Assembly: GCF_004300825.1 (NCBI RefSeq)
Contig: NZ_CP036250.1
Coordinates: 1,674,001 to 1,738,000 of the forward strand
From: Egicoccus halophilus
GTDB lineage: Bacteria > Actinomycetota > Nitriliruptoria > Nitriliruptorales > Nitriliruptoraceae
Reading direction: 5' to 3'
Length of the DNA: 64,000 bases
The position numbers were made by a program, and so were the translations under genes. Of the stretch, positions 36,159 to 44,886 are shown one piece after another (positions within the stretch are counted from its first letter, which is position 1; every line of letters starts with the position of its first letter). Below the pieces are notes generated by a model. That model had not been told where the DNA came from, did not search any database, and was given only the letters and a program-made list of their open reading frames with translations.

Positions 36159-37126
36159 GCTGCGTCTCGGCCGGGACCGGGCCCCGCAGTGTCGCCGTTG
36201 CTGGCCCGCAGCCAGCGTTCGGCGTCGGCGACCCAGTCGGCGTCGGAGAGCAGCCGGTCGCGGAACCAGCGTTGCGCGCGCCTCGGCAGGACGACCGCGC
36301 CGCAGCGTGCCAGCGACGGCAGGTCCCCGGCACGGATCGCCCGGGCGTAGGCGCGCGCCGCCGGCAGACGGGCACCGGCCCGCAGTTCCTCGCCGGCCTC
36401 GAAGCGGTACTGGGCACCCCAGTCGATGGGACGGCCGTCGGCCAGGTCGGCCCGCTTCTCCTCGAAGATCCGCAGCTCGGCGTGCAGGTTGGCGCGGTTG
36501 CGGGACATGTTGCTGCCGTGCTGCCGGTAGGCGACCAGCGGACGCGGCACCAGCGCCGGGGGGCCGCTGCGCGAGAGCCGCAAGGCCACGTCCCAGTCGG
36601 CCGGGAACGGCAGCCGCGGGTCGAGCAGTTCGTCGCCTCCCAGACGCCCGCGTTCCCACAGCACGTTCGACATGCCCCCCGGCAGCACGAACCGGTAGGG
36701 GAGCTCGGCCATCAGTTGTGCTGGTGGCAGCGCCGGACGGCCACCGATGATCTGGTCGGCGCCGTCGATGTGGACGCAGCCGGTGTAGGCCCAGTGGCGC
36801 CCCGTCGCCTCCACGGCGGCGATCTGGGCCCCGAGCTTGTCCGGCGCCCACAGGTCGTCGTCGTCGAGGAAGCTGACCCAGCGCCCGGTGGCCGCGGCCA
36901 GGCCGGTGTTGCGCCCACCGACGCTGCCGAGGGAGGTCTCGTTGCGGATCACCCGCAGTCGCGGGTGGTCGTGTTCGCGCAGGAACGCGCGGGTGTCGTC
37001 CTCGGAGCCGTTGTCGACCACGATGACCTCGTGGTCGACGTCGCGCTGGCCCAGCGCGCTGTCGAGTGCCGCGGACAGCAATCGACGCCGGTTGTAGGTC
37101 GAGATGACCACGGAGACCTGTGCCAC
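36152..37126 (-). CDS. GT2-family glycosyltransferase (paralogue set member)
   Basis: GT-A enzyme, 324 residues: VSVVISTYNRRRLLSAALDS, VVDNGSEDDT, FLDDDDLWAPDKL (DxD region), then a set of motifs shared with three other genes here: LPGGMSNVLWER, ADWDVALRLSRSGPP, and a helical tail with DGRPIDWGAQYRF. The GTG start has GGGGAAG upstream and begins at the fold. One of four paralogues (with 45810, 47728, 54632). It lies on the opposite strand to its neighbours and is divergent from the carbamoyltransferase gene. Confidence 0.88.
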   Translation of the reverse strand: MAQVSVVISTYNRRRLLSAALDSALGQRDVDHEVIVVDNGSEDDTRAFLREHDHPRLRVIRNETSLGSVGGRNTGLAAATGRWVSFLDDDDLWAPDKLGAQIAAVEATGRHWAYTGCVHIDGADQIIGGRPALPPAQLMAELPYRFVLPGGMSNVLWERGRLGGDELLDPRLPFPADWDVALRLSRSGPPALVPRPLVAYRQHGSNMSRNRANLHAELRIFEEKRADLADGRPIDWGAQYRFEAGEELRAGARLPAARAYARAIRAGDLPSLARCGAVVLPRRAQRWFRDRLLSDADWVADAERWLRASNGDTAGPGPGRDAAQ

Positions 37127-37346
37127 GAACGCTTCCCCTGTCGCGCGCCCCCCGCGACGTCCAGCCGCGACTGTGCGGGGCGGAAGGGTAGTGGGTTCCG
37201 GTGCGCGGTACCCGTCGGGATCGCGGAGCACGCGGTCACCTTGTCGCGCGTGCGACGCGCGCTGACGGTCGGGAGCCGCCGGTCGCGCTCGGGCAGATGC
37301 CTCACTACGGTGCACTTCGGGACATGACAGGGACGATGGGGGACGC
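37127..37346. promoter_or_regulatory. Intergenic region with short inverted repeats
   Basis: The 220-bp gap between divergent GT2 and carbamoyltransferase genes holds GTCGCG/CGCGAC (37140-37158, 7-base loop) and GCGCGT/ACGCGC (37246-37260, 3-base loop). Repeats of this GC-only kind may be chance; no convincing -10/-35 pair seen. Confidence 0.25.
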
Positions 37347-39047
37347 GTGCGTATTCTCGGTGTCAACGACCAGCACAACGCTTCGGCCTGCCTGGTGGAG
37401 GACGGCCGGGTGGTCGCCGCGGTGCAGGAGGAGCGCTTCACGCGCATCAAGAACCACTACTGCTTCCCGCAGCAGTCGGTCGCCTGGTTGCTGCAGGCGA
37501 CGGAGACCGATCCCGAGCAGCTCGACGGTGTCGCCGTCGCCAGCGAGCACATCCCCGGTGCCTTCACGGGTACGGACCTCATCCGGTCCTACGTCGAGGG
37601 CGACCGCGTCAACGCGCGCGTGCGTCGGGCGGCCCGGCGGTCGCCGCTGTATCGCGTCCGACGCCGGCAGCGGCGCGCCGAACGACGTGCGGAGGCGCGT
37701 GCGGCAGGTCTGCCGCTCGAGCGGCTCGCGTTCGTCGAGCACCAGACCTCGCACGCCGCGGCCGCCTACCACGGCTCGCCGTGGGACGACGAGCCGGTCC
37801 TGGTGCTCACCTGCGACGGGCAGGGTGACGGCCTGTCGGCGAGCGTCCGGATCGGACAGGCCGGACAGCTCTCCGACCCCCTGGCCACCGTCAAGGGGGG
37901 AAGCTCCCTGGGCAGCGTCTACGCGACCGTCACCGCGCTGTCGGGCATGGTGCCGCTGGAGCACGAGTACAAGCTGATGGGCCTGGCGCCCTACGCCCCC
38001 GACAGCGGCGCGCAGCGGAGTTTCGCGCAGTTCGACGGCGTGCTGCGCTTCGCCGACGACGGGCTCAGCTGGGAACGGCGCGACGACGTCCCACATCTCG
38101 ACCACGCCTACGGCTACTTCCGCCAGCGCCTCGAACTGCACCGGTTCGACTGGATCGCCGCCGGGCTCCAGCGCTTCACCGAGCAGCACCTGGTGACCTG
38201 GGTGGAGAACGCCATCGCCGCCACGGGCATCCCCAGGGTCGCCGTCGCCGGTGGGGTCTTCATGAACGTGAAGGCGAACCAACGGATCGGGCAGATCGAC
38301 GGACTCGACGACCTGTTCGTCTTCCCGTCGTGTGGCGACGAGTCCAACGCCATGGGCGCGGCCTTCGAACGGCACACCTCGCTCGACGGCGGCGGTCGGG
38401 TGCAGCCGGTCGACGACGTGTACTGGGGTCCGACGATCAGCGACGCCGAGGTCGGCGCGCTCGTCGGCGACCTCCGCCGCGACGGGTTCGAGGTCCAGCG
38501 TCCCGACGACATCGAGGCCGCGGTGGCGGAGCTGTTGGTCGCCGGGCAGGTCGTCGCGCGGGCGAAGGGTCCGATGGAGTTCGGCGCCCGGGCGCTGGGC
38601 AACCGTTCGCTGCTGGCCGACCCGAGCAGCGTCGAGGTGGTCAAGGTCATCAACGACATGATCAAGAGCCGCGACTTCTGGATGCCGTTCGCGCCGATCG
38701 TCCGGGCCGAGGACGCCCAGGAGTACCTGCACAACCCCAAGGGTCTGCGCTCGCCCCACATGATGATGACCTTCGACACCCGGCGCTCCGATCAGTTCCC
38801 GGCCGCCATCCAGCCCTACGACCGGACCGCGCGACCGCAGGTGCTGCACCAGCGGCAGAACCCGGACCTGCACCGGCTGGTCACCCTCTTCCGCGAGCGG
38901 ACCGGACGGGGCGTGCTGCTCAACACCTCGTTCAACCTGCACGGGGCACCGATCGTCGCGTCGGCGCGGGATGCCGTGGACGTCCTGCAGCGCACCGGAC
39001 TGCGACACCTCGCCGTGGGCAACGTGCTGGTCAGCAAGCCGGCCTGA
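37347..39047 (+). CDS. Carbamoyltransferase (NodU/CmcH family)
   Basis: Transfers a carbamoyl group from carbamoyl phosphate to a hydroxyl on a sugar or other glycan. 566 residues with both family domains. The N-terminal ASKHA-like part has NDQHNASACLVEDGRVVAAV, EERFTRIKN, HQTSHAAAAYHGSPW (metal-ligand His residues), CDGQGDGLS and MGLAPY, then AGGVFMNVKANQRI. The C-terminal part has GPMEFGARALGNRSLLADP and LLNTSFNLHG. All expected motifs are intact, so it is probably active. GTG start with a weak upstream GGGGGA site. In a locus full of glycosyltransferases, the natural role is decoration of the polymer. Confidence 0.93.
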   Translation: MRILGVNDQHNASACLVEDGRVVAAVQEERFTRIKNHYCFPQQSVAWLLQATETDPEQLDGVAVASEHIPGAFTGTDLIRSYVEGDRVNARVRRAARRSPLYRVRRRQRRAERRAEARAAGLPLERLAFVEHQTSHAAAAYHGSPWDDEPVLVLTCDGQGDGLSASVRIGQAGQLSDPLATVKGGSSLGSVYATVTALSGMVPLEHEYKLMGLAPYAPDSGAQRSFAQFDGVLRFADDGLSWERRDDVPHLDHAYGYFRQRLELHRFDWIAAGLQRFTEQHLVTWVENAIAATGIPRVAVAGGVFMNVKANQRIGQIDGLDDLFVFPSCGDESNAMGAAFERHTSLDGGGRVQPVDDVYWGPTISDAEVGALVGDLRRDGFEVQRPDDIEAAVAELLVAGQVVARAKGPMEFGARALGNRSLLADPSSVEVVKVINDMIKSRDFWMPFAPIVRAEDAQEYLHNPKGLRSPHMMMTFDTRRSDQFPAAIQPYDRTARPQVLHQRQNPDLHRLVTLFRERTGRGVLLNTSFNLHGAPIVASARDAVDVLQRTGLRHLAVGNVLVSKPA

Positions 39048-39053
39048 CGGCGT

Positions 39054-39101
39054 CAGCGGGCCGCGTCGGCAGCGGGCCGCGTCGTCAGCGGGCCGCGTCG
39101 C
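39054..39101. repeat. 16-bp tandem repeat x3 across a stop codon
   Basis: Three copies of a 16-bp unit (cagcgggccgcgtcg plus one variable base) lie at 39054-39069, 39070-39085 and 39086-39101. The minus-strand GT4 gene ends within them: its last residues (DAAR) and stop are encoded by one copy. Confidence 0.9.
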
Positions 39102-40308
39102 GCACGACCTGCTCGTAGATCCGGCCGACGGTATCCGCCTTGCCCTCCCAGGTGTGCTGACGTGCGAGCTCGAGGCTGGCGGCACGCATCCGACGCCGCC
39201 GCTCGGGGTCCTCGGCCAGGGCGACGATGGCGTCGCGCAGCCCGGCGACCGTGCCAGCGACGTCCGACACCGGGACCTTGCACGCCGCTGCGTCGTCGAG
39301 GATCACGGCGGCGCCCTGGTGGTCGAGGGCGATCACCGGGCAGCCCTGTGACAGCGCCTCGAGCATCTGCACCCCGCCGGAGTCGCGCAGGCTGGTGAAC
39401 AGCAGCGCATCGCTGGCCCGGTACTCCTGCGCGATGTTTTCGTGGGCGACGCGACCGACGAGTTGCACGCGGTCCTCCACACCGAGCCGCGCGACCATCG
39501 CGGGAAGCTCCGCTTCCAGCGGGCCGTGACCGACGATCCGCAGGGTCACGTCGAGGTCCCGGGGCAGGGCGGCCATCGCCCGCAGCGCCAGCGGCAGACC
39601 CTTGCGCGCGTAGTAGCGACCGACCCACAGCAGCCGGAGCCTGTCGGCCCCGGACGGCACGTCGGACGGCACGAGGGCGTCCGCCGAGACGCCGACGTCG
39701 GCCATCGGGATCGTCTGCCTGGCTCCCAACCGCTCGGCGAGTTCGGCGGTCTCGTCGTTGGCCACGAGCACCACCGCGGCGTCGCGCACGGCCAGACGTG
39801 CGGTCGGAACCAGGCGCAGCAGGTAGCGGACGACCACCCGTCGCGCGACCTCGGCGGTCCACCCGGAGGCGTACATCCTTCGTAGACGGGGCGGGGTGCA
39901 CTGGCCGCCACCCACCGGGCCCAGCACGAACGGCACGGGCAGGCGTCCGAGCAGCGACCCGAGGGACAGGCTGCCGTAGGAGACGTGGTGGACGACGTCG
40001 ACGGGGTCGGAGGCGAGCCGGCGCCGCGCGACCCGGTGGGCTCGCCACTGCCAAGCGAGGTAGTGGACGTAGACTCCCGCCTGACCGGGGACCCGCTGCG
40101 ACCATCGTGGTGCAGGAACATGGACGAACTCGAGGCCCGGGACCGGGTGTCGCGCCAACTCCGCCGCGATCTGCGGCCGCGTGTTGGGCAGGGTCAGCAC
40201 CGTCACCCGGTGACCGGCACGGGCCAGGGCGACCGACCAGTTCCACCCGCCCCCCGGCTCGGAGCCGGCATGTGGCTCGCAGGCGTACGCCGACACCAAC
40301 ACGCGCAT
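39085..40308 (-). CDS. GT4-family glycosyltransferase
   Basis: GT-B enzyme, 407 residues. It starts RVLVSAYACEPHAGSEPGGG, the signature opening of a GT4 group common in exopolysaccharide loci, with a WNWSVALARAG motif. Other features: DVVHHVSYGS, FVLGPVGGGQ, ANDETAELAERLGA, LLWVGRYYARKGLPLALRAM, IVGHGPLEAEL and SLRDSGGVQMLEALSQG. In the last, Asp replaces the first Glu of E-x7-E, as is usual for this subgroup. ATG start. Its 3' end sits in a 16-bp tandem repeat. It converges on the carbamoyltransferase gene and is divergent from paralogue B at 40416. Confidence 0.88.
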   Translation of the reverse strand: MRVLVSAYACEPHAGSEPGGGWNWSVALARAGHRVTVLTLPNTRPQIAAELARHPVPGLEFVHVPAPRWSQRVPGQAGVYVHYLAWQWRAHRVARRRLASDPVDVVHHVSYGSLSLGSLLGRLPVPFVLGPVGGGQCTPPRLRRMYASGWTAEVARRVVVRYLLRLVPTARLAVRDAAVVLVANDETAELAERLGARQTIPMADVGVSADALVPSDVPSGADRLRLLWVGRYYARKGLPLALRAMAALPRDLDVTLRIVGHGPLEAELPAMVARLGVEDRVQLVGRVAHENIAQEYRASDALLFTSLRDSGGVQMLEALSQGCPVIALDHQGAAVILDDAAACKVPVSDVAGTVAGLRDAIVALAEDPERRRRMRAASLELARQHTWEGKADTVGRIYEQVVRDAAR

Positions 40309-40415
40309 CGCATCCCCCCCGAGAGCCGGCCGGTCGCCGCAGGGGCGGACCCTAGCGACGGCGCGTCGAGGTCGCTGCGTTCTCGCCGAGCTCCTGGAAT
40401 CCTCCGGAGCGTCGC

Positions 40416-41603
40416 GTGAGGCACCGCGAGCGCAAGGCTGCGCGTCCGAGGGTCGTGATCGTGCAGGCGGTGGTCCTGCAGTACCGCGTGCCGTTCTACC
40501 GGCTGTTGCGACGTCGTCTCGACGAGGCCGGGATCGACCTCGACCTCGTGCACAGCAATCCTCCGGCGGACCAGGACGTCTGGGGCGACGCCGTCGACCT
40601 GCCGTGGGCGCACCACGTGCCGATGCGGCGACTCCCGCTCGGCGGTCGTGAGCTGCTCTGGCAACGCTGCCGCGAGCTGGTCCGACGCGGTGACCTGGTG
40701 ATCGTGGAGCAGGCCAGCCGCCACGTCATCAACTACCGGCTGAGCCTGGAGCAGCTGCTCGGGCGACGACGCCTCGCCTACTGGGGCCACGGCCGCAACC
40801 ACGCCGAACAGACCAGCAAGGTCGGCGAGTGGGTCAAGGCACGCCTGACGCCCCAGTGTCACTGGTGGTTCGCCTACACCTCGGAGTCCGCGGACCTGGT
40901 CGCGGCGACCGGCTTCCCGCGCGAGCGCATCACCGATGTCCGCAACGCCGTGGACACGCAGGCACTGGCCGGCCTCGTCGACGGACTCGATGTCGCCGAT
41001 CGCCGTCGGATCCGGGCGGAGCTCGACCTGCCCGAGCAGCACGTCGGCCTGTTCGTGGGCGGGCTCTCGCACGACAAGCAGTTGCCTGACGTGATCGCTG
41101 CGGCCGATGCCGTCCGCGAGCGGGTGCCCGACTTCCACCTGGTGATCGCCGGCGCCGGCCCGCTCGAGCCGGTGGTCCGTGAGGCGGCGCAACGACGCCC
41201 CTGGCTGCACTACGTCGGCGCGCGCTTCGGTGCCGGCAAGGCGGAGCTGCTCGCCGTCGCCGACGTCCTGCTCATCCCGGCCTGGGCCGGCCTGGTCGTC
41301 CTGGACGCCTTCGCGGGAGCAGTGCCACCGGTCGCCAGCTCGGACCGTCCACACCCGCCGGAGATCGCCTACGTGACCGACGACGTGGACGGCGTCCTGG
41401 TCGCCGACGGAGGTGACCCGCGAGTCTACGGCGCCGCCGTGGCCGAGCTGCTGCTCGACCCGCGACGGCGCACGCGACTCGCCGAGGGCTGTCGTCGTTC
41501 CCGCGCGTCCTACACCGTCGAGGAGATGGCCCGGCGGTTCGCCGACGGCATCGTGCAGGCGCTCAGCGACGAAGCCCGACCGCGTCCGCCTCGTCGTCGC
41601 TGA
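40416..41603 (+). CDS. GT4-like glycosyltransferase (paralogue B)
   Basis: GT-B enzyme, 395 residues, closely related along its whole length to 30262-31440. Shared blocks include VVIVQAVVLQYRVPFYRLL, HSNPP, PWAHHVPMR, DLVIVEQASRHVINYRL, YWGHGRNHAEQ, GEWVKARL, HWWFAYTSESADL and, in the C-terminal domain, LFVGGLSHDKQLPDV, AGAGPLEPV and LIPAWAGLVVLDAFAG. It too lacks a classical E-x7-E. GTG start. The last 41 bp overlap the convergent gene at 41563. Together the two paralogues probably add related sugars at different positions (inference). Confidence 0.85.
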   Translation: MRHRERKAARPRVVIVQAVVLQYRVPFYRLLRRRLDEAGIDLDLVHSNPPADQDVWGDAVDLPWAHHVPMRRLPLGGRELLWQRCRELVRRGDLVIVEQASRHVINYRLSLEQLLGRRRLAYWGHGRNHAEQTSKVGEWVKARLTPQCHWWFAYTSESADLVAATGFPRERITDVRNAVDTQALAGLVDGLDVADRRRIRAELDLPEQHVGLFVGGLSHDKQLPDVIAAADAVRERVPDFHLVIAGAGPLEPVVREAAQRRPWLHYVGARFGAGKAELLAVADVLLIPAWAGLVVLDAFAGAVPPVASSDRPHPPEIAYVTDDVDGVLVADGGDPRVYGAAVAELLLDPRRRTRLAEGCRRSRASYTVEEMARRFADGIVQALSDEARPRPPRRR

Positions 41604-42825
41604 CCGTTGCGGTCGGGACGTGTACCGGCCGCGGCATCGGCGCATCGCCGACCAGCCCCGCCGCGAGCTCGCGGTAAGCGGCGGCGAAGCGGCTCCGCGT
41701 GTGCGTGGACCGGGCATAGGTCCAGGCGCGGTCGGCCGCCTGGCGCAGCTCGTCGGTGCTGCGAGCGGCCAGTTCGCCGACCGCTGACCGGATCGACGCG
41801 ACGCTGGCCTCCTGCAGCACGACCGCGGCGTCGGCGGGCGCGTCGATGCCGGCCGCCGGCGTCATGATCGGGATCAGGCCGGCATGCATCGCGGTGATGA
41901 CCGAGCCCGACTGCGCATCGGAGGCCGTGGGATACACGAGACCGATGGTGTCGCGCATGAGCGCCTCGAACTGCGGCCCGGTGACGTCCACCCAGCCGAG
42001 GGTGGTGATGTTGGGCGTCTCGAACAGCTCCCGGTGGAAGGCCGCGCGGAAGTCGGGTTCGTCGTCGATCGGGCCGCAGACGGTCAGATGGCAGTCCGGC
42101 AGCTCGGCGAACGCCTCGAGCACCAGGTCGAGGCCGCGCAGGACCAGTCCGCCGCTGCTCAGGAACACGAAGCGGTTGCGCACCCGGTCGACGTCCTTCT
42201 CGACCGGCCGGTCGAACGTCCGGATGGGGGTGCCCGGAACGGGGTAGAGCGGCTTGCCCGCGTACGCCCACCGCTGGGCGGCGTGCCGGCCGCCGTAGAG
42301 CACGCCGAGGTCGGCGTGTTCGATCGCGAGGTTGGTCCTGCGCTCGACCCGACGGGGCTGCAGCGACACGCCACGCCGCTGCTGCAAATCGACCAGACGG
42401 TCGAACTCGGCCGCGTTCTGGAACAACAGGTGCTGGACCTCGATGTGGTGCACCCGGATGCAGTCGTCGTCGAGCAAGGGCGCGAGTCGCTCGAGGTTGT
42501 TGCGGGTGTCGATGACGAGGTCGTAGTGCCGCCGCGGGGTGAACAGGAAGTTGCGGTAGTTGACGACGTCGACGTCGTAGCCGAGCTCGAGATAGGTACG
42601 GGCGATCTCCCGGCACTCCCACAGGTTGGTGTGCGGCGCGGGGAAGGTGCCGTCCTGCAAGGCGAACGCCTCGGTCATGTAGGACAGCAGCACGGCGCCG
42701 CGTGCCGGTCGCACCTCGGTCCGCAGTTCGAGGGTGCGCAGTGCCGGCCGCAGGACCTTGGCACGGGTCTGCAGCCAGTCGCGTCGCAGCCGAGCGGCCT
42801 GGGCGGCACCGGACAAGGGGTTCAC
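41563..42825 (-). CDS. GT4-like glycosyltransferase
   Basis: GT-B type enzyme, 420 residues, of a less common subgroup. An N-terminal basic helical stretch precedes RGAVLLSYMTEAFALQDG and PHTNLWECREIARTYLELGY, then NYRNFLFTPRRHYDLVIDTR, VHHIEVQHLLFQNAAEF and a donor domain with RFVFLSSGGLVLRGLDLVLE, LTVCGPIDDEPDF and VYPTASDAQSGSVITAMHAG. GTG start with GAGGAG 7 bases upstream; it overlaps the stop of the upstream gene as GTGA, so the pair is translationally coupled. The 3' end overlaps the convergent GT4 gene. The acceptor is unknown. Confidence 0.8.
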   Translation of the reverse strand: MNPLSGAAQAARLRRDWLQTRAKVLRPALRTLELRTEVRPARGAVLLSYMTEAFALQDGTFPAPHTNLWECREIARTYLELGYDVDVVNYRNFLFTPRRHYDLVIDTRNNLERLAPLLDDDCIRVHHIEVQHLLFQNAAEFDRLVDLQQRRGVSLQPRRVERRTNLAIEHADLGVLYGGRHAAQRWAYAGKPLYPVPGTPIRTFDRPVEKDVDRVRNRFVFLSSGGLVLRGLDLVLEAFAELPDCHLTVCGPIDDEPDFRAAFHRELFETPNITTLGWVDVTGPQFEALMRDTIGLVYPTASDAQSGSVITAMHAGLIPIMTPAAGIDAPADAAVVLQEASVASIRSAVGELAARSTDELRQAADRAWTYARSTHTRSRFAAAYRELAAGLVGDAPMPRPVHVPTATVSDDEADAVGLRR

Positions 42826-43844
42826 GAACCTGCTCCTCTGGATCGGCCCGATCGGATCGGGCGCACGTTCATCGTTGCTGTCGGGATCCGCGGTCGTCCG
42901 GGCCCACGACCGTCGACGGCGGCTTCCCAGGTGCCGTCCGGTCGTCGCACCGGACAGACGTGGTGCATGCCGGTCGCGTTCCATCCCACGCCGCTGGCCG
43001 TGAGGACCGGACCGAGCGGCTCCTCGACGTAGGCGTCAGGCGTCAGCTCGACGATCCGCCAGGCGTCCACCCGCCGTCCGTAGTCACCGAGGCAGTCCTG
43101 CGAGAAGCGGATCGGGCCCGACTCGTCCACGACGACCGGACCGGCCGGCCGCGCGCGGCTGGCGTCACCGGCGACGACCGGACTGGCCGGGTGTTCCCGC
43201 CACGGGCCGGTCAACGCGTCGGCGACGTAGAGCCGCAGCGTGTCGAACGCGGACGAGGTCTCGACGAACATCCACCACCGCCCCTGGTGCCGGAACGGGG
43301 TGGCGTCGTGGAAGTACCCGCCCTCCAGCAGCGTCGTCACGTACTCCCACCGATCCGGGAAGGTGACCGCGCGGTACAGCCGTACCTGCTCCACCTCGGC
43401 GGTCTCCGGCACCAGGTACCAGCAGCCCTCGTGGTGGAACACGTGGGGATAGGACAGGTGGAACGGCTCGACGAGTACGCGTCCGCGGTACCGCCAACGG
43501 CCGGCGCCGGTGTGCTCGGCCAGGCCGATCTCGCCCCGTCCGCTGCGCCGGTTGAGCACCTCGAAGAACAGCAGACGACGCCCACCCGAGCAGATCAGGA
43601 AGGGATCGGCGACGATGTCGGCCGGGACGTCGTCGATCTCGGCGGTCGTGATCGCCAGTGCCTCCGCACCGTTCGGCTGCAGGGCGTGCAGGTGCGGGCC
43701 GGTCGTGACGCCGATCGCCCACTCCTGCCGGTGCCGGACCTTGGCCGGCTGCAGCCGGGCCGGAAGACGCAGCAGGGCGTCGCGGACGTGTCCGCCGATC
43801 AGGCGGCGCGGGGTCCCGGGGCGTGGTGGGACGGCGTCGGTCAT
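42822..43844 (-). CDS. GIPC-transferase-like beta-propeller protein
   Basis: A 340-residue protein resembling the 'glucosamine inositolphosphorylceramide transferase' family domain, a five-bladed propeller related to GH43-type folds and common in polysaccharide loci. Repeated blade motifs are visible: ADPFLICSGGRRLLFFEV, HLSYPHVFHHEGCWYLVPE, YFHDATPFRHQGRWWMFVE and PIRFSQDCLGDYGR. Whether it is a transferase or a sugar-binding/hydrolase-like protein is not known. ATG with GGAGGAAC upstream. It is coupled to the downstream GT4-like gene (GTGA overlap). A 281-bp region with two long-spaced inverted repeats lies upstream. Confidence 0.8.
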   Translation of the reverse strand: MTDAVPPRPGTPRRLIGGHVRDALLRLPARLQPAKVRHRQEWAIGVTTGPHLHALQPNGAEALAITTAEIDDVPADIVADPFLICSGGRRLLFFEVLNRRSGRGEIGLAEHTGAGRWRYRGRVLVEPFHLSYPHVFHHEGCWYLVPETAEVEQVRLYRAVTFPDRWEYVTTLLEGGYFHDATPFRHQGRWWMFVETSSAFDTLRLYVADALTGPWREHPASPVVAGDASRARPAGPVVVDESGPIRFSQDCLGDYGRRVDAWRIVELTPDAYVEEPLGPVLTASGVGWNATGMHHVCPVRRPDGTWEAAVDGRGPGRPRIPTATMNVRPIRSGRSRGAGS

Positions 43845-43897
43845 CGACGTCGTTCCTCCACTCCGGACGGCTGGTGTTCGGCGGGACCGTCGACACC

Positions 43898-43928
43898 CGT
43901 GTCCGGTCGCCGCCGTCGGTCGGACACG
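43898..43928. repeat. Inverted repeat, 8-bp arms
   Basis: CGTGTCCG and CGGACACG are separated by 15 bp in the region between the divergent propeller and methyltransferase-like genes. Spacing fits a hairpin or a two-half-site operator. Confidence 0.5.
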
Positions 43929-43930
43929 TG

Positions 43931-43962
43931 ACGGGGGAGCCCCGGCATGGCGGATCCCCCGT
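43931..43962. repeat. Inverted repeat, 8-bp arms
   Basis: ACGGGGGA and TCCCCCGT are separated by 16 bp, starting 2 bp after the previous inverted repeat. The two together make a compact symmetrical block of 65 bp within the 281-bp intergenic region (43845-44125). Confidence 0.5.
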
Positions 43963-44125
43963 GGTCGACCGACGACGGGGAGACGGTAACGAGTCACGAC
44001 TGGTCGCGGAGCCAGTTCGTCACGGCGCTCCGGCGTTGTCCGCAAACCGCCCGGCACGACTAGTCCGGCAATCCAGGCTGCCAGCGGCGCTATCGTCCAC
44101 GGCCGACGAACCGGGGAGTGCACGG

Positions 44126-44848
44126 GTGACCGGACCGGTCGCGGGGTGGTGGCGGCGGCTGCCCGTGACGTGGCGGCGGTGGCTGCGACGCAGGCTGCGC
44201 CGGCCGCGCTGGGGCGGTCTGCGGCGCATGCGGCCGGTCAGCGACGTGTTCGGCTTCGACCGTGGCACGCCGGTCGACCGGTACTACCTCGAACGCTGGC
44301 TCGAACGGCACCGCGAGGACCTGCGCGGCGTCGTCGGCGAGATCGCCGAGGACCACTACACGCGCCGGTTCGGTGGCCCGTCGGTGGAGCAGGTGGAGAT
44401 CATCGACCTCCACGCCGGCAACCCGCGGGCGACGCTCGTGGCCGACCTCGGCATCCCCGGCAGCCTTCCGACGGCCCGGTTCGACGCACTGCTCGTGGTG
44501 CAGACGTTGCAGTACGTCGCCGAGCCGGACCTCGCGCTGGGCAACTGCCTCCAGGCGCTGCGGCCCGGCGGCGTGCTGCTGGTCGCCGTGCCGGCGCTGG
44601 TTCCCCACGACGAGCGGATGCCCGCCGGCCTCGACCGCTGGCGGTACTGGCCGGCCGGCCTCGCTGCCGCCGTCCGCCGGGCGGCGCCCGACGCCGCCGT
44701 CGAGGTGACCGGCTACGGCAACCTCGTCGCGGCGACCGCCGCGCTCCACGGCATCGCCGCCGAGGAGTTGCGGACCCGGGAGTTGGCGGACGCGGACGCG
44801 CGGTTCCCGGTGCTGGTCTGTGCACGCATCCGGGTGGCCGCCGCGTGA
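44126..44848 (+). CDS. Methyltransferase-like protein
   Basis: A 240-residue protein with the general layout of a class I SAM-dependent methyltransferase: VEQVEIIDLHAGNPRATLVA where the acidic strand-2 region would be, ARFDALLVVQTLQYVAEP for strand 4, and CLQALRPGGVLLVAVPALVP for strand 5. The glycine-rich SAM loop of strand 1 is not recognisable, so SAM binding may be weak or lost; relatives of this type are common beside glycosyltransferases. The N-terminus is very Arg/Trp-rich. GTG with GGGGAG upstream. It starts a plus-strand run that continues to 50018. Confidence 0.7.
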   Translation: MTGPVAGWWRRLPVTWRRWLRRRLRRPRWGGLRRMRPVSDVFGFDRGTPVDRYYLERWLERHREDLRGVVGEIAEDHYTRRFGGPSVEQVEIIDLHAGNPRATLVADLGIPGSLPTARFDALLVVQTLQYVAEPDLALGNCLQALRPGGVLLVAVPALVPHDERMPAGLDRWRYWPAGLAAAVRRAAPDAAVEVTGYGNLVAATAALHGIAAEELRTRELADADARFPVLVCARIRVAAA

Positions 44849-44886
44849 GCCCGGGGCGCCGGATCCGCCCCGGCTACCCTGCCGCG

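Noticed and set aside
39054-39101. Possible CRISPR-type repeats
   Set aside because: The three 16-bp units are directly adjacent without spacers, so this is a tandem repeat. No CRISPR array or cas gene was seen.
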